A stretch of DNA of 58,938 nucleotides from Desulfobulbus propionicus (GCA_002748735.1 PDTC01000020.1:1-58938); one strand, 5' to 3'; counted from the first letter of the stretch, positions 9,219-18,372 are shown. Notes: a model not told the origin generated them from the letters alone. Made by a program: numbers and translations.

Positions 9219-9255
9219 CTTCTCAGATACGTTTAAGTAGCCTAGACTAAGCGTG

Positions 9256-9293
9256 AAAAGGCTGACGGTTATGTACTACTGTTCGGCCTTTTT
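9256..9293 (+). terminator. Hairpin with T tract between binding-protein and permease genes
   Basis: AAAAGGCTGA (9256-9265) pairs with TCGGCCTTTT (9283-9292), a ten-base stem with one G-T pair and a 17-base loop, followed by T. The same-strand tctA starts 43 bases later, so it is probably a partial terminator or an mRNA end-protecting stem that raises binding-protein dose over the membrane subunits. Confidence 0.55.
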
Positions 9294-9335
9294 ACGTCTA
9301 TGTCAATGCTTTCTTCTGATAAGCGGAGGTAGTAT

Positions 9336-10847
9336 ATGCTTGGGATTCAGTATTTTTTAGAAGCATTAACGCCATTTAATCTGCTATTGGCTCTATTTGG
9401 TGTTTTGGCAGGAACAGTAATTGGTTCAATTCCTGGGCTTACCGCAACTATGGCTGTAGCTGTTCTTGTCCCGATAACTTTTTCCATGGAGCCGGGCTCA
9501 GCATTGTTGATGATGGGGGCTATCTACACTGGCGCAATATATGGAGGAGCTTATGCTGCAATTTTGCTGAATACGCCTGGGACTCCCTCTGCAATTGCCA
9601 CCACCTTTGATGGCTTTCCTCTGGCTAAAAAGGGAGAAGGAGATCTTGCTGTCACCCTTGCCTGTGTTGCCTCTGTTACCGGCGGGTTGGTTGGCGCATC
9701 TTTTTTACTGTTTCTTGCCCCTCCATTAGCTGAGGTTGCCCTAGCCTTTGGTCCTGTTGAGTATTTCTGGCTTGCGGTGTTCGGGCTCACTCTCATTTCA
9801 ACCCTTTCTGAAGGTAATCTTATCAAAGGACTTATTGGCGCTTGCTTTGGCCTGCTACTCGCCTGTGTGGGTATTGCCGAAATTAGTGCTGATGTCAGAT
9901 TTACTTTTGGCAGTCAGGTACTATTAGGCGGAATAGAAATTGTTTCTGCATTAATTGGCCTATATTGCATACCTGTTCTCATTGACCTTGTGGCAACGCC
10001 AGACAGGCATCTACAACTGACGCATGAATCAACCAGTTTTCGCTTGATGGAAGCATTGTCTCTTGCCTGGAAGGCAAAATTCAGTTTATTGCGCAGCTCT
10101 GTCATAGGAACTCTCGTTGGAATCCTTCCCGGTGCCGGCGGCTCTATTGCTGGACTTGTCTCCTATTCTGAGGCCCGGCGAACCTCGAAGAGGCGTGAAG
10201 AATTCGGTAAGGGTGAGCCTGAAGGGGTTATTGCAACGGAATCTGCCAATAACGCCACTGTCGGGGGTGGCTTTATACCGACCCTGGTACTGGGAATACC
10301 TGGGACCCCGCCTGATGCGGTGATCCTGGGGGCCTTGTTGATTCAAGGCGTGCGGACTGGCCCGAGCCTGTTCACAGACGGTGGGTCCATTGTTTACACG
10401 TTCATTTATGGGCTCTTTGTGGCCACTCTCCTTATGCTTCCTGTGGGACTGGTGGTTGGTCGGTACGCCTACAAAACTATTATTGGTGTACCCAAGGCGC
10501 TTCTGGTGCCCGCTATAGCGTTCATGACAATTCTGGGGACATATGCAATCCGTAACTCAATCTCGGATATTATTATAATGATACTCCTCGGAGTTATTGG
10601 TTGGGGGCTAAACCTCTTCGGATTCAGTCCTTCGCCGATTGTCTTGGGTTTGATTCTTGGCAGCATTGCTGAACAGGGTTTTGTCCAAGCCTGGACTATA
10701 GGATCTGCGACTGGTTCAATGGCAGGTATGTTTTTGGGCCGACCCATCAGTCTTATGATTATTGTTTTCATCATTCTCTCCCTATTTTATCCAATAATCA
10801 TTAAACAGTTCAAACGTCTGAGAAAAAGAGGTGCCAATGTCAACTGA
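9336..10847 (+). CDS. tctA: Tripartite tricarboxylate-type transporter, large membrane subunit
   Basis: A 503-residue inner-membrane protein with about 11-12 hydrophobic helices. It holds both signature loops of the TctA family: GSIPGLTATMAVAVLVPITF near the N-terminus and GILPGAGGSIAGLVSYSEA near residue 265. It forms the transport channel and moves substrate with cations. It begins at ATG after GCGGAGG and its end overlaps tctB. Full family length, no defects. In context it is the large subunit of a probable sulfolactate importer. Confidence 0.9.
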   Translation: MLGIQYFLEALTPFNLLLALFGVLAGTVIGSIPGLTATMAVAVLVPITFSMEPGSALLMMGAIYTGAIYGGAYAAILLNTPGTPSAIATTFDGFPLAKKGEGDLAVTLACVASVTGGLVGASFLLFLAPPLAEVALAFGPVEYFWLAVFGLTLISTLSEGNLIKGLIGACFGLLLACVGIAEISADVRFTFGSQVLLGGIEIVSALIGLYCIPVLIDLVATPDRHLQLTHESTSFRLMEALSLAWKAKFSLLRSSVIGTLVGILPGAGGSIAGLVSYSEARRTSKRREEFGKGEPEGVIATESANNATVGGGFIPTLVLGIPGTPPDAVILGALLIQGVRTGPSLFTDGGSIVYTFIYGLFVATLLMLPVGLVVGRYAYKTIIGVPKALLVPAIAFMTILGTYAIRNSISDIIIMILLGVIGWGLNLFGFSPSPIVLGLILGSIAEQGFVQAWTIGSATGSMAGMFLGRPISLMIIVFIILSLFYPIIIKQFKRLRKRGANVN

Positions 10848-11319
10848 GAAAAAGAAATTTCAAAAAAGAGATATCGGCGGGATTTTTATCTCCTGTCTGT
10901 TTATTGTCATTGGCATAGTAATGCTCTGGGATACCACGCATATGCTGGATTCAGACTCATTTGTTTTCCCACGTGCCGTTGCTATAGTGATGATTGCCTT
11001 AAACGTGCTGTTGATTGGCAGAAATCTAGTACTTTGCCTCCCCCCTGCTCAAAATACTGTGACAGAAGGAGCCTCAACCATTCGCAGAGTGGCGCTCATT
11101 TTTGGCATGCTGCTCAGTTGTTTGCTCATGTCGTACCTGGGCTTCTTGCTATCTGCAATAATCTCTTTTTTCTTGCTGATGCTGGTTTCCATGTATGATG
11201 AATGGAGCTTTGCAAAAAAGCTCTCCTATCCGATTATTGCGTTGCTACTGATTGCGACATTTTATACACTGTTTAGCAAGGTGCTCCTTGTTCCATTGCC
11301 AACGGGAACTGTATTTTAA
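10837..11319 (+). CDS. tctB: Tripartite tricarboxylate-type transporter, small membrane subunit
   Basis: A 160-residue protein with four hydrophobic helices, matching TctB layout (two N-terminal helices, a hydrophilic middle, then ISFFLLMLVSM and a final helix with LPTGTVF). I chose ATG at 10837, five bases after GAGG, over GTG at 10831. It overlaps tctA by 11 bases, so the two are probably coupled. TctB proteins diverge quickly, so the call rests mostly on position and topology. Confidence 0.82.
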   Translation: MSTEKKKFQKRDIGGIFISCLFIVIGIVMLWDTTHMLDSDSFVFPRAVAIVMIALNVLLIGRNLVLCLPPAQNTVTEGASTIRRVALIFGMLLSCLLMSYLGFLLSAIISFFLLMLVSMYDEWSFAKKLSYPIIALLLIATFYTLFSKVLLVPLPTGTVF

Positions 11320-11384
11320 CTATTTATTAATTATATTAAAACAGATAATTAATAAAAAATATAGATCATGGCAATGATTGAAGC

Positions 11385-11422
11385 TTATGTTAATTTTACA
11401 GTATTTTTATTTTTTAACATAA
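11385..11422. promoter_or_regulatory. Inverted repeat upstream of slcC
   Basis: TTATGTTAA (11385-11393) is repeated inverted as TTAACATAA (11414-11422), just before the ribosome site AAAGGAG, in a very A+T-rich 115-base gap. It could be an operator or an mRNA stem that touches the ribosome site. Either role is an inference. Confidence 0.35.
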
Positions 11423-11434
11423 AGGAGACTTAAA

Positions 11435-12391
11435 ATGGTGGAGATTGTAATTAGCGAGTTTATGGATAAGTCTATTATAGATAACACTCACAGTAAAATA
11501 AAATTACTTTACGATCCAGATCTTGTTGACAATAGAGATAGGCTGAAAAAAGTTTTATCAAAGGCAAAAGCTCTGGTCGTCAGGAATCGAACACAGGTAG
11601 ACAGGGAACTATTGGATGCTGCACCTCATCTTGCGGTAGTTGGCAGGCTTGGTGTCGGTCTTGACAATATCGACATAGAAGAATGTAGAAAACGTGGAAT
11701 TGCTGTTTACCCAGCAACTGGAGCAAATGCTGTCGCTGTGGCAGAGTATGTTATATGCAGCATGATGATGCTTATTCGGAAAGCATATAGTAGCAAACCA
11801 CAAATGCTTGGCGGAGAATGGCCACGCAATCAACTGATAGGCAACGAAACAAGTGGAAAAACATTAGGCTTGCTTGGGTTTGGCGGAATTGCAAAAGAAA
11901 CTGCTAGTCGTGCCATTGCTCTTGGAATGCGTGTTATTGCCTTTGATCCGTATCTTCCAAAAGAGGATCCAAGTTGGGAACAGGTTATAAGAATCGAGAA
12001 CCAGGCTGAATTGTTGCGACAATCAGATGTTATTAGCTTGCATGTTCCTTTATCCAAAACCACCTACCATCTTATTAATGCCGATTCAATCAGCCAGATG
12101 AAAAGTGGAGCCATCGTTATTAACACTGCTAGGGGTGGTATTGTTGATGAAAAAGCGTTAGTCAAGGCATTGACGTCGGGCAGACTTGGCGGGGCTGCCC
12201 TTGATGTTTTTGAGACTGAACCTTTAGATGAAGAGACAGCTTCTTCTTTTTCTACCATATCAAATCTAATCTTGACCCCGCATATTGCTGGAGTCACCAT
12301 CGAATCAAACGTGCGAGTCAGCAGGATGACTATCGACAAGGTATGTAACGCTCTGGAGGCTGCAAAATGTCAAAAAAATACTTTGCCGTAA
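11435..12391 (+). CDS. slcC: SlcC-like (S)-sulfolactate dehydrogenase, D-2-hydroxyacid dehydrogenase family
   Basis: A 318-residue NAD-dependent enzyme of the D-isomer-specific 2-hydroxyacid dehydrogenase family. The nucleotide-binding loop is LGLLGFGGIA (about 144-153) and the catalytic residues fall at R233 (NTARGG), E262 (DVFETEPL) and H283 (LTPHIAG). In known sulfolactate degraders SlcC oxidises (S)-sulfolactate to sulfopyruvate, and ComC reduces that to the (R) form that SuyAB cleaves. Both partners are here, so I assign SlcC by context; phosphoglycerate or hydroxypyruvate-type activity would look similar. It overlaps the next gene by 25 bases. Confidence 0.8.
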   Translation: MVEIVISEFMDKSIIDNTHSKIKLLYDPDLVDNRDRLKKVLSKAKALVVRNRTQVDRELLDAAPHLAVVGRLGVGLDNIDIEECRKRGIAVYPATGANAVAVAEYVICSMMMLIRKAYSSKPQMLGGEWPRNQLIGNETSGKTLGLLGFGGIAKETASRAIALGMRVIAFDPYLPKEDPSWEQVIRIENQAELLRQSDVISLHVPLSKTTYHLINADSISQMKSGAIVINTARGGIVDEKALVKALTSGRLGGAALDVFETEPLDEETASSFSTISNLILTPHIAGVTIESNVRVSRMTIDKVCNALEAAKCQKNTLP

Positions 12392-13386
12392 AAGACATAC
12401 ACCAGCTTGTTGTCAAGGCACTTACAAACCACAAAACAGCCAGTGAACACGCTGATCAAATTGCCGATGCCCTTGTCGCTGCCGAAATTGATGGTCAGAA
12501 AGGCCATGGCCTGTCCAGGCTTCCCTCCTACTGTGAGCAAGCTGCGAGCGGTAAGGTTAATGGGTTTATCAGTCCTGTGGTTTCCCAGGTAGCAACTGCA
12601 GCCATTGTGGTTGACGCCCGTTATGGTTTTGCCTATCCAGCTCTAGCAAGAGCCGTCGATGAAATGGTAAAACTGACTCCCAAGACAGGTATTGCCGTTG
12701 CGGCAGTAAAGAATTCTCACCACTGTGGAATGGCGGGATATCACGTTGAAAAATTAGCGCGGAAAGGGCTTGTTGGCTTATTGTTCGCTAACACCCCAAA
12801 AGCAATTGCTCCATGGGGAGGCCAACGGGGCATTTTCGGAACAAATCCCATCGCCCTTGCGGTTCCAAGACAAAGCAGGGAACCAATGGTTATTGATCTC
12901 GCTCTCAGCAAGGTGGCGAGAGGAAAGATCATGATTGCGGCTCGTGACAACAAAGAGATACCTGAAGGCTGGGCTCTTGACGCGACAGGGCAGAGCACGA
13001 CCGATCCAAAGGCTGCCTTAGCAGGAACAATGGCACCAATAGGGGGTGCTAAAGGAGCAGCCCTGGTTTTGATCGTGGAAATACTTGCTGCTGCCCTTAC
13101 GGCATCAAACTTTGGCTTTGAAGCGACCTCTTTTTTTGAGGCTGACGGGAAATCGCCGGGAGTTGGTCAGCTTCTTGTCGCATTCGCACCTGAGCCGCTT
13201 TCTGGGGGGCAATTCTCGATAAAAGTAGAGTCACTTTTTAAAGAAATTCTCAGCCAGGGAAATACCCGGCTACCAGGAGAGCGAAAATTGACACTGCGAC
13301 AAGCAGCAGCGCAAAAGGGAATTTCTCTCACTGGGGCTCAGCATGCACTGATACAAAAACTTGCCGGTGAGTCCAGCAAGGCTTAA
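12367..13386 (+). CDS. comC: ComC-like (R)-sulfolactate dehydrogenase, Ldh2/MDH2 family
   Basis: A 339-residue NAD(P)-dependent oxidoreductase of the Ldh2 (malate/L-lactate/ureidoglycolate) family, unrelated in fold to SlcC. Family hallmarks are GHGLSRLPSYCEQ, the active-site region KNSHHCGMAGYHVEK and GIFGTNPIALAVPR. In this setting it would reduce sulfopyruvate to (R)-sulfolactate, completing a two-enzyme inversion. It starts inside slcC (25-base overlap), so expression is probably coupled. Sulfolactate specificity is an inference from the neighbours. Confidence 0.8.
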   Translation: MSKKYFAVKDIHQLVVKALTNHKTASEHADQIADALVAAEIDGQKGHGLSRLPSYCEQAASGKVNGFISPVVSQVATAAIVVDARYGFAYPALARAVDEMVKLTPKTGIAVAAVKNSHHCGMAGYHVEKLARKGLVGLLFANTPKAIAPWGGQRGIFGTNPIALAVPRQSREPMVIDLALSKVARGKIMIAARDNKEIPEGWALDATGQSTTDPKAALAGTMAPIGGAKGAALVLIVEILAAALTASNFGFEATSFFEADGKSPGVGQLLVAFAPEPLSGGQFSIKVESLFKEILSQGNTRLPGERKLTLRQAAAQKGISLTGAQHALIQKLAGESSKA

Positions 13387-13891
13387 GGGGAAAGGTGCTC
13401 TTGAAGGACATCTACATCAACCATGAAAAAAGCATGAAAGGACAAATAGCTGAATTAATTTTGACCTGACAAACACTCAGGCAAAACTGGCAGTTATCAG
13501 ATCAACTCGTGAGATTCACATCCCTTGCGGTCGACTCCTCAGATGACAATCTGAATCATTGACGCTTCGGCCGGCCACTCAACTCGCTGTTCTGACGTGC
13601 GCAGCGCGCCGGAACTCCCCCCATAAACTCACCTGGGATATTAAAATCCGGCAAAAAACACGTACCTCTGCCGTGATTGAGCATGAATTAAGAGGAATTT
13701 TCAGTGTTACATTTTTTAAGGGGATAAACAGCGACAATAATTGTCTTCCCCAGTGCCACGGCTCGGGGCTCCTTGTCTTTTTTTTATTTTTTTGCGAAAC
13801 TGGTTATAGGGAAAAGGTATTCTTGGCCCCATCTGTTTGGTCTGCTTTGTCATTTACGGGATAGTACAGAGTATCGCTTAAGGAGAGACAC
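13387..13891. other. Intergenic stretch after the sulfolactate operon
   Basis: No convincing gene here. A short hairpin TCAGAT-gaca-ATCTGA lies at 13539-13554 without a T tract. The base composition returns to that of the core, so the right border of the acquired cluster probably lies here. No repeat or insertion sequence is visible. Confidence 0.5.
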
Positions 13892-15421
13892 ATGAAGGCA
13901 GCAGCATCCTTATCTTGTTGGCTGATGTTTTGGGGGAGTTTATGTCTCTTGGCACCATCTCCGGTGATGGCTGCGGAATATTATCTTTCCCCAACCGGTA
14001 ATGACAGCACAGGTAATGGCTCTATGGAGCATCCGTTTCAAACACTGGCCCACGTCGAAACCCTGTTGGCAGCAGGAGATACGGTCACGCTCAGAGCGGG
14101 GACCTATGTCTCCAATGTATTTCGAATCCGTTATCCTCATATCACTATACAATCATACAAGGGGGAACAGGCGCGTATTCAGGCACCAACGACGGATGAA
14201 GACATCGGTATGGCTATTTACGTGGATGTAAACGCCGCATATACCACACTGAGCCGGCTGGAGATCATGGGTGGGTATTATTACGGGGTCAAGACAGAAT
14301 CAACCTGGAACTGGGGTGGCGGTGAACCACTCCACGGCGCATCACATTTGACCATCAGCGATTGCAGTATTCATCACACCGGACGGGACGCCATCAAGCT
14401 GGTACCCCTCAGTGATGACGCCCTTATTCAACGGTGTGAAATCCACACCACAGGCGTACGGGATACTGGCAACGCCGAGGGTATTGACAATGTCAATGCC
14501 GACCGCATGGTGGTCCGCGAGTGTTATCTTCACGATATCGCCACCACCGGTATCTACGCAAAGGGTGGCGCGACCGACTGTGTGATTGATCGCTGCCTTA
14601 TCATGAATACCGGCGGACTCGGGGTTGCCCTCGGCTTTGACACTTCAGTAGAATGGTTTGATGCGGCCGTCAATCCAGGCTACTATGAAAACATCCGCGG
14701 CCAGCTCAGTAACAGCATTATTGTCGGCACCCGCTACGCCGGTGTGGGGCTTTATGCCGCCTATCAACCCGGGGTATACAACAACACGGTCGTAGATGCC
14801 GCCCAAAGTGGCCAGCAAAGCGCCTTGTTTTTTGGCTCTTCATGGAAGGACTGGGACACCTCGGTTCCCCATCATGGCTGCGTCGAACCGGTGATAACAA
14901 ACAATATTTTTGCTGTGGCCGCAGGTCTTTCGCCGGCCCCCCTGGTACTGATCCGTCATGAGACCGAGCTGGGCGGCTTCAGTGCCCTGGAAGGAGATGC
15001 GGATCTCTCCAACAACATCTACTTTGCGCCGACAAAGACCGCCTCTTTCGAGGATAGACGGTCAGGCTTTACAGGTGGCCTTGCAGCCTGGAAAACCCAT
15101 ATGCACAGCGACAACAACTCTCTGGAAACTGACCCGCAGCTAACCACACAGTATCACCTGCAGGCTTCCAGTCCGGCTATAGGGGCAGGTGTAAGCGTAA
15201 ACGAAAGCATCTTTGATTATGACGGCAGCAGAAGAAACATTGCCGCTCCTGTTGACATCGGTGCTGACGAGTTTATCAGCGGAGTCTTGCTGCCAGTGCC
15301 ACCCCCAGAAGGTACTATTGGTATCGGCACACTTGGCGCGTCCCCTGGTACACCCCATGATCCCGGAAGCAAGCCATATTCACCTCTGCCCCTGTCAAGT
15401 ATACTCCTTCTTTTACGATAA
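13892..15421 (+). CDS. Secreted right-handed beta-helix (pectate-lyase-like) protein
   Basis: A 509-residue exported protein. A signal peptide ends near VMAAEYY, followed by the typical opening YLSPTGNDSTGNGSMEHPFQTL and AGDTVTLRAGTY seen in DUF1565/beta-helix proteins. Repeated strand motifs (LTISDCSIHHTGRDAIKL, VVRECYLHDIATTGIYAKGG, CVIDRCLIMNTGG) form the helix rungs. A closing CADIGADE-like segment (DIGADEFISG) and a proline-rich tail follow. Such proteins bind or cleave polysaccharides. No catalytic residue can be assigned. It starts with ATG after AAGGAGAG and stands alone. Confidence 0.82.
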   Translation: MKAAASLSCWLMFWGSLCLLAPSPVMAAEYYLSPTGNDSTGNGSMEHPFQTLAHVETLLAAGDTVTLRAGTYVSNVFRIRYPHITIQSYKGEQARIQAPTTDEDIGMAIYVDVNAAYTTLSRLEIMGGYYYGVKTESTWNWGGGEPLHGASHLTISDCSIHHTGRDAIKLVPLSDDALIQRCEIHTTGVRDTGNAEGIDNVNADRMVVRECYLHDIATTGIYAKGGATDCVIDRCLIMNTGGLGVALGFDTSVEWFDAAVNPGYYENIRGQLSNSIIVGTRYAGVGLYAAYQPGVYNNTVVDAAQSGQQSALFFGSSWKDWDTSVPHHGCVEPVITNNIFAVAAGLSPAPLVLIRHETELGGFSALEGDADLSNNIYFAPTKTASFEDRRSGFTGGLAAWKTHMHSDNNSLETDPQLTTQYHLQASSPAIGAGVSVNESIFDYDGSRRNIAAPVDIGADEFISGVLLPVPPPEGTIGIGTLGASPGTPHDPGSKPYSPLPLSSILLLLR

Positions 15422-15448
15422 CCCCCCCGTCGCTTGTGACAGGGCAGC

Positions 15449-16465
15449 TTACTCATACAACGCCCTGAGCTCTACAGGGGTGTTGACATTACACCAGGAG
15501 CGGTGCAGCCTGCTAGGCGGAGAAGGTGTCTCCACCGCCTGGTACTCGTTGAGCCGACTCAACCGTCGCTGGCCCTTTGCCGCCAGGTCTTCGAGAATGG
15601 GACCGCACTGTGGACTGTACAGGGCAAACAGAGGTTCGACGCCGTCCCTCCCCGGGAGGATCGGCAAAATGGCCCTGACACCGGCCCGTTTCCTTGCCAA
15701 TAGCCAGCGAATGGCCTCAGATTGCAGGCAGGGGAGATCGCAGGCCAATACCAGCCAATGAACACCGGGATTATATCTGAACGCCGCAAGGATACCGGCC
15801 ATGGGTCCAGCCAGTCCTGGGGTATCCACTAATCGAGGCAACGCCCCTAGTGAATCCGGAACCTGCCCCCGCCCCGAGAGAATCACCTGATCCACCAAGG
15901 GGGCAACTATGGCAACCGTGTTCTCTAGCCAGGTTGCATCATTCCGGTTCAAGGCAGGTAGCAGGTGCTTGGCCTCCCCCATCCTACTACTCTGGCCGCC
16001 GATCAGGATACAGGCCCAGACCGGGTTTTCCCGGCACTGACACTCAAGCCACTCCTGCAACCATTCTCCCAGAGACATAGCCCCCACCTGTTGCCCGTCG
16101 CTTCGAATCAGTATCTGACCACCTCGCAATTTTGGCAGCTCTTCATGTATAGGAGCTATCCACAACGAAGTTCCTTGCCTCAACATTCCGGCAACAAGCA
16201 CCAGATCAAAAAATTGGCCAAGATGGGTGGGGCAAAATTGCTCTGGCTCTCCTGAGACCGCATTCTCCGGCACGGAACACCGGTACATATCAGGGAGCTG
16301 CGCAATCTGCCGATCGTGTCCTACAACAACGACACGAAGACCGGCAGCATTGGCGATGGAGGCTAGGCAACGCAGGCTCTCCCCAACTATGGCCGTATCC
16401 GGTCCAGTGACACCGAGAACAGGAAACCTCGCAGGAGTGACACTGATCGACGCCACCTCTTTCAC
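15449..16465 (-). CDS. mobA: Molybdenum cofactor guanylyltransferase with extra N-terminal domain
   Basis: MobA attaches GMP to molybdopterin to make the bis-MGD cofactor of many anaerobic oxidoreductases. The C-terminal part (about 149-338) carries the nucleotidyltransferase signature ACILIGGQSSRMGEAKHLL, then VDTPGLAGPMAGILAAF and LACDLPCLQSEAI. Usual MobA is about 190-200 residues; this protein has 338. The first 145 residues look like a MobB/CooC-like layout (VLGVTGPDTAIVGESL) but lack a proper P-loop. Start is GTG at 16465. It is convergent with the beta-helix gene. Confidence 0.82.
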   Translation of the reverse strand: MKEVASISVTPARFPVLGVTGPDTAIVGESLRCLASIANAAGLRVVVVGHDRQIAQLPDMYRCSVPENAVSGEPEQFCPTHLGQFFDLVLVAGMLRQGTSLWIAPIHEELPKLRGGQILIRSDGQQVGAMSLGEWLQEWLECQCRENPVWACILIGGQSSRMGEAKHLLPALNRNDATWLENTVAIVAPLVDQVILSGRGQVPDSLGALPRLVDTPGLAGPMAGILAAFRYNPGVHWLVLACDLPCLQSEAIRWLLARKRAGVRAILPILPGRDGVEPLFALYSPQCGPILEDLAAKGQRRLSRLNEYQAVETPSPPSRLHRSWCNVNTPVELRALYE

Positions 16466-16681
16466 ATCGCCTCCGGGTCAGTGAGCAAGGCGCAGCCGTC
16501 TCTGTGCAAAAAAGCTAATACTCCTCGAATGTTCATACTTTTTTCGGAGGTTATTGCTCTGAAAATTACCGCGATCATCCACAATACCTGGGGACAAAAA
16601 TACAATTCATGAGACTTTTCAGACAATGTACGGTAGGTTATCCGGCTTTGCAAGGACTCCTCGCTCAAAGAACAGACTCGC

Positions 16682-17755
16682 ATGCTGATCGATCATCTTC
16701 TCGAAAGCTACAAGTACCACCTTCCCCTTGGGCAAATCGCCCAGGCCCCTGTCAATGAACGGGATAACAGCCGCCTGATGGTACTGGAGCCCGCACCTTC
16801 ACCGTTCAAGCACTTACTGTTCCATAATATTGTTGATCTTCTCCAGCCTGGGGACCTACTGGTAACCAACAACAGTAAAGTCTTTCCCGCAAGGCTTTTC
16901 GGGTATAAACAGAGCGGTGGCCGAGTGGAGGTATTACTCCTTAACTATCCTGAACCGCAAAAAAACCAGGAAGGGGCAAGGGCCCTGGCCCTGATAAAAA
17001 GCTCCAAGCGGCCAAAACCCGAGAGCATCATCAAGATTGCCGAAGATCTCCATATCCGCGTCGAACAGATCCTTGAACATGGCCAGGTGAAGATCCGCCT
17101 GCTCTTTAGGGGCGACAACCCCGCTCCTTTTCTGGAGCGTCACGGTCAAATGCCGCTCCCCCCTTACATTAACCGAGCTGCAGCAGCAAACGACAACAGA
17201 CGATATCAGACACGATACGCAGAGAATATCGGTTCAGTAGCCGCACCCACAGCCGGACTCCATTTCAGTGATCGACTGCTGGCAGCCATTGAGGAGAGGG
17301 GAATTCAGCGGGTAAACATCACCCTGCATGTCGGGTATGGAACCTTTGCCCCGGTTCGCCAGGAAGATATTCGCAAACACAAAATCCACAGAGAAGAGGT
17401 GGAAATCAGTGAGAGGACGGCAGAGATAATTAACCATACCAGGGATACTGGAGGACGTATCTGGGCGGTGGGAACAACCACGGTACGCACCTTGGAATAT
17501 GTGGGAAAAGAGACAGGCCGTCTCAGTGGATTCCGGGGCAGATGTGGACTCTACATCTACCCGGGCTACCGCTTTAGCGTTGTTGATAACCTGATCACCA
17601 ATTTCCACCTGCCGCAATCATCGCTGCTTTTCCTGGTCTCGGCACTGATAGGCAGAGACAGGATTCTCGCAGCATACCAGAATGCAGTGGCAAAAGGATA
17701 TCGTTTCTTTTCCTACGGTGACGCCATGGCCATCATCACCCGACCTGTCACCTGA
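16682..17755 (+). CDS. queA: S-adenosylmethionine:tRNA ribosyltransferase-isomerase
   Basis: QueA transfers and rearranges the ribose of S-adenosylmethionine onto 7-aminomethyl-7-deazaguanine in tRNA to make epoxyqueuosine. The 357-residue protein is full length and shows family stretches: LPLGQIAQAPVNERDNSRLM, GDLLVTNNSKVFPARLFG, SVAAPTAGLHFSDRLL, HVGYGTFAPVRQEDIRKHKI and NLITNFHLPQSSLLFLVSAL. It is convergent with fmdB, with only four bases between stop codons. Confidence 0.95.
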   Translation: MLIDHLLESYKYHLPLGQIAQAPVNERDNSRLMVLEPAPSPFKHLLFHNIVDLLQPGDLLVTNNSKVFPARLFGYKQSGGRVEVLLLNYPEPQKNQEGARALALIKSSKRPKPESIIKIAEDLHIRVEQILEHGQVKIRLLFRGDNPAPFLERHGQMPLPPYINRAAAANDNRRYQTRYAENIGSVAAPTAGLHFSDRLLAAIEERGIQRVNITLHVGYGTFAPVRQEDIRKHKIHREEVEISERTAEIINHTRDTGGRIWAVGTTTVRTLEYVGKETGRLSGFRGRCGLYIYPGYRFSVVDNLITNFHLPQSSLLFLVSALIGRDRILAAYQNAVAKGYRFFSYGDAMAIITRPVT

Positions 17756-17759
17756 TACT

Positions 17760-18041
17760 CTAGGCAGCTGGACAAGACTCGCAAGTACCGGTGCCTCCCT
17801 GGCAAGGAGGAGTCTTTGCTGGGGAGGTTTCTTTCTCAGATGATGCGGACGAAGAAGGTGAAGAAGCACTATAACCGTCTGAGTACCAGCCTCCGCCCTT
17901 GAGTTGAAACGAGCTCCTGGAGATGAGCTTGTGGAGTTCCCCGCCACAATCCGGGCAGGTAGAGAGCGGGGCATCGCTCATTTTCTGTTGAACCTCTAAA
18001 ACGTTCTGACACGCGGGGCATTCGTACTCATAGACGGGCAT
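17760..18041 (-). CDS. FmdB-family zinc-ribbon protein
   Basis: A 93-residue protein starting MPVYEYECPACQNVLEVQQK with two CxxC pairs (CPAC near residue 8 and CPDC near 33), the FmdB/CxxC regulatory-protein zinc ribbon. The tail is serine-rich and ends in GTGTCESCPAA with extra cysteines. The family is very common in anaerobes; its role (regulator or RNA binding) is not settled. Its leader can form an AGTGCC-GGCACT hairpin just before the ribosome site. Confidence 0.88.
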   Translation of the reverse strand: MPVYEYECPACQNVLEVQQKMSDAPLSTCPDCGGELHKLISRSSFQLKGGGWYSDGYSASSPSSSASSEKETSPAKTPPCQGGTGTCESCPAA

Positions 18042-18343
18042 AATCTGACCTCAGTGCCCTCCGGCACTCTTTGTTCGTAATGGATAGCAGAGTAAATACA
18101 ACCAACGTAGGTGGCTGCGAAATTAATGCACCCCCTTGTTTCTGTCAACCTTGACCCGAGCGCTTTTTTTTTGCATACCTGGAGATGGTTCTATGCAGTA
18201 CCCTCATTGTAATCAACAGGTACTTCGAGAGCGACAAACACGGTCGCTATTGAGAACCGAGAACAATATAAAACTCGTTTTTTTTACATTAAATTTATTT
18301 TTTTTCCATAAGCCATTGCCAAATACAACAACTTGATCTATTA
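18042..18343. other. Divergent intergenic region of fmdB and the MucR-type gene
   Basis: About 300 bases with no supported gene. It contains the fmdB leader hairpin (near 18052-18068) and an A+T-rich stretch before the promoter of the downstream regulator. Confidence 0.4.
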
Positions 18344-18372
18344 TTGTTTGCGTATTCACCTACTACTATAAT
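18344..18372 (+). promoter_or_regulatory. Sigma-70-type promoter of the MucR-type regulator
   Basis: TTGTTT (18344-18349) and a perfect TATAAT (18367-18372) are separated by exactly 17 bases, 36 bases upstream of the ATG at 18408 and in the right direction. Confidence 0.7.

Noticed and set aside
13559-13864. Short open frame of 101 codons in the gap after comC
   Set aside because: No ribosome site, odd composition and no recognisable motif.
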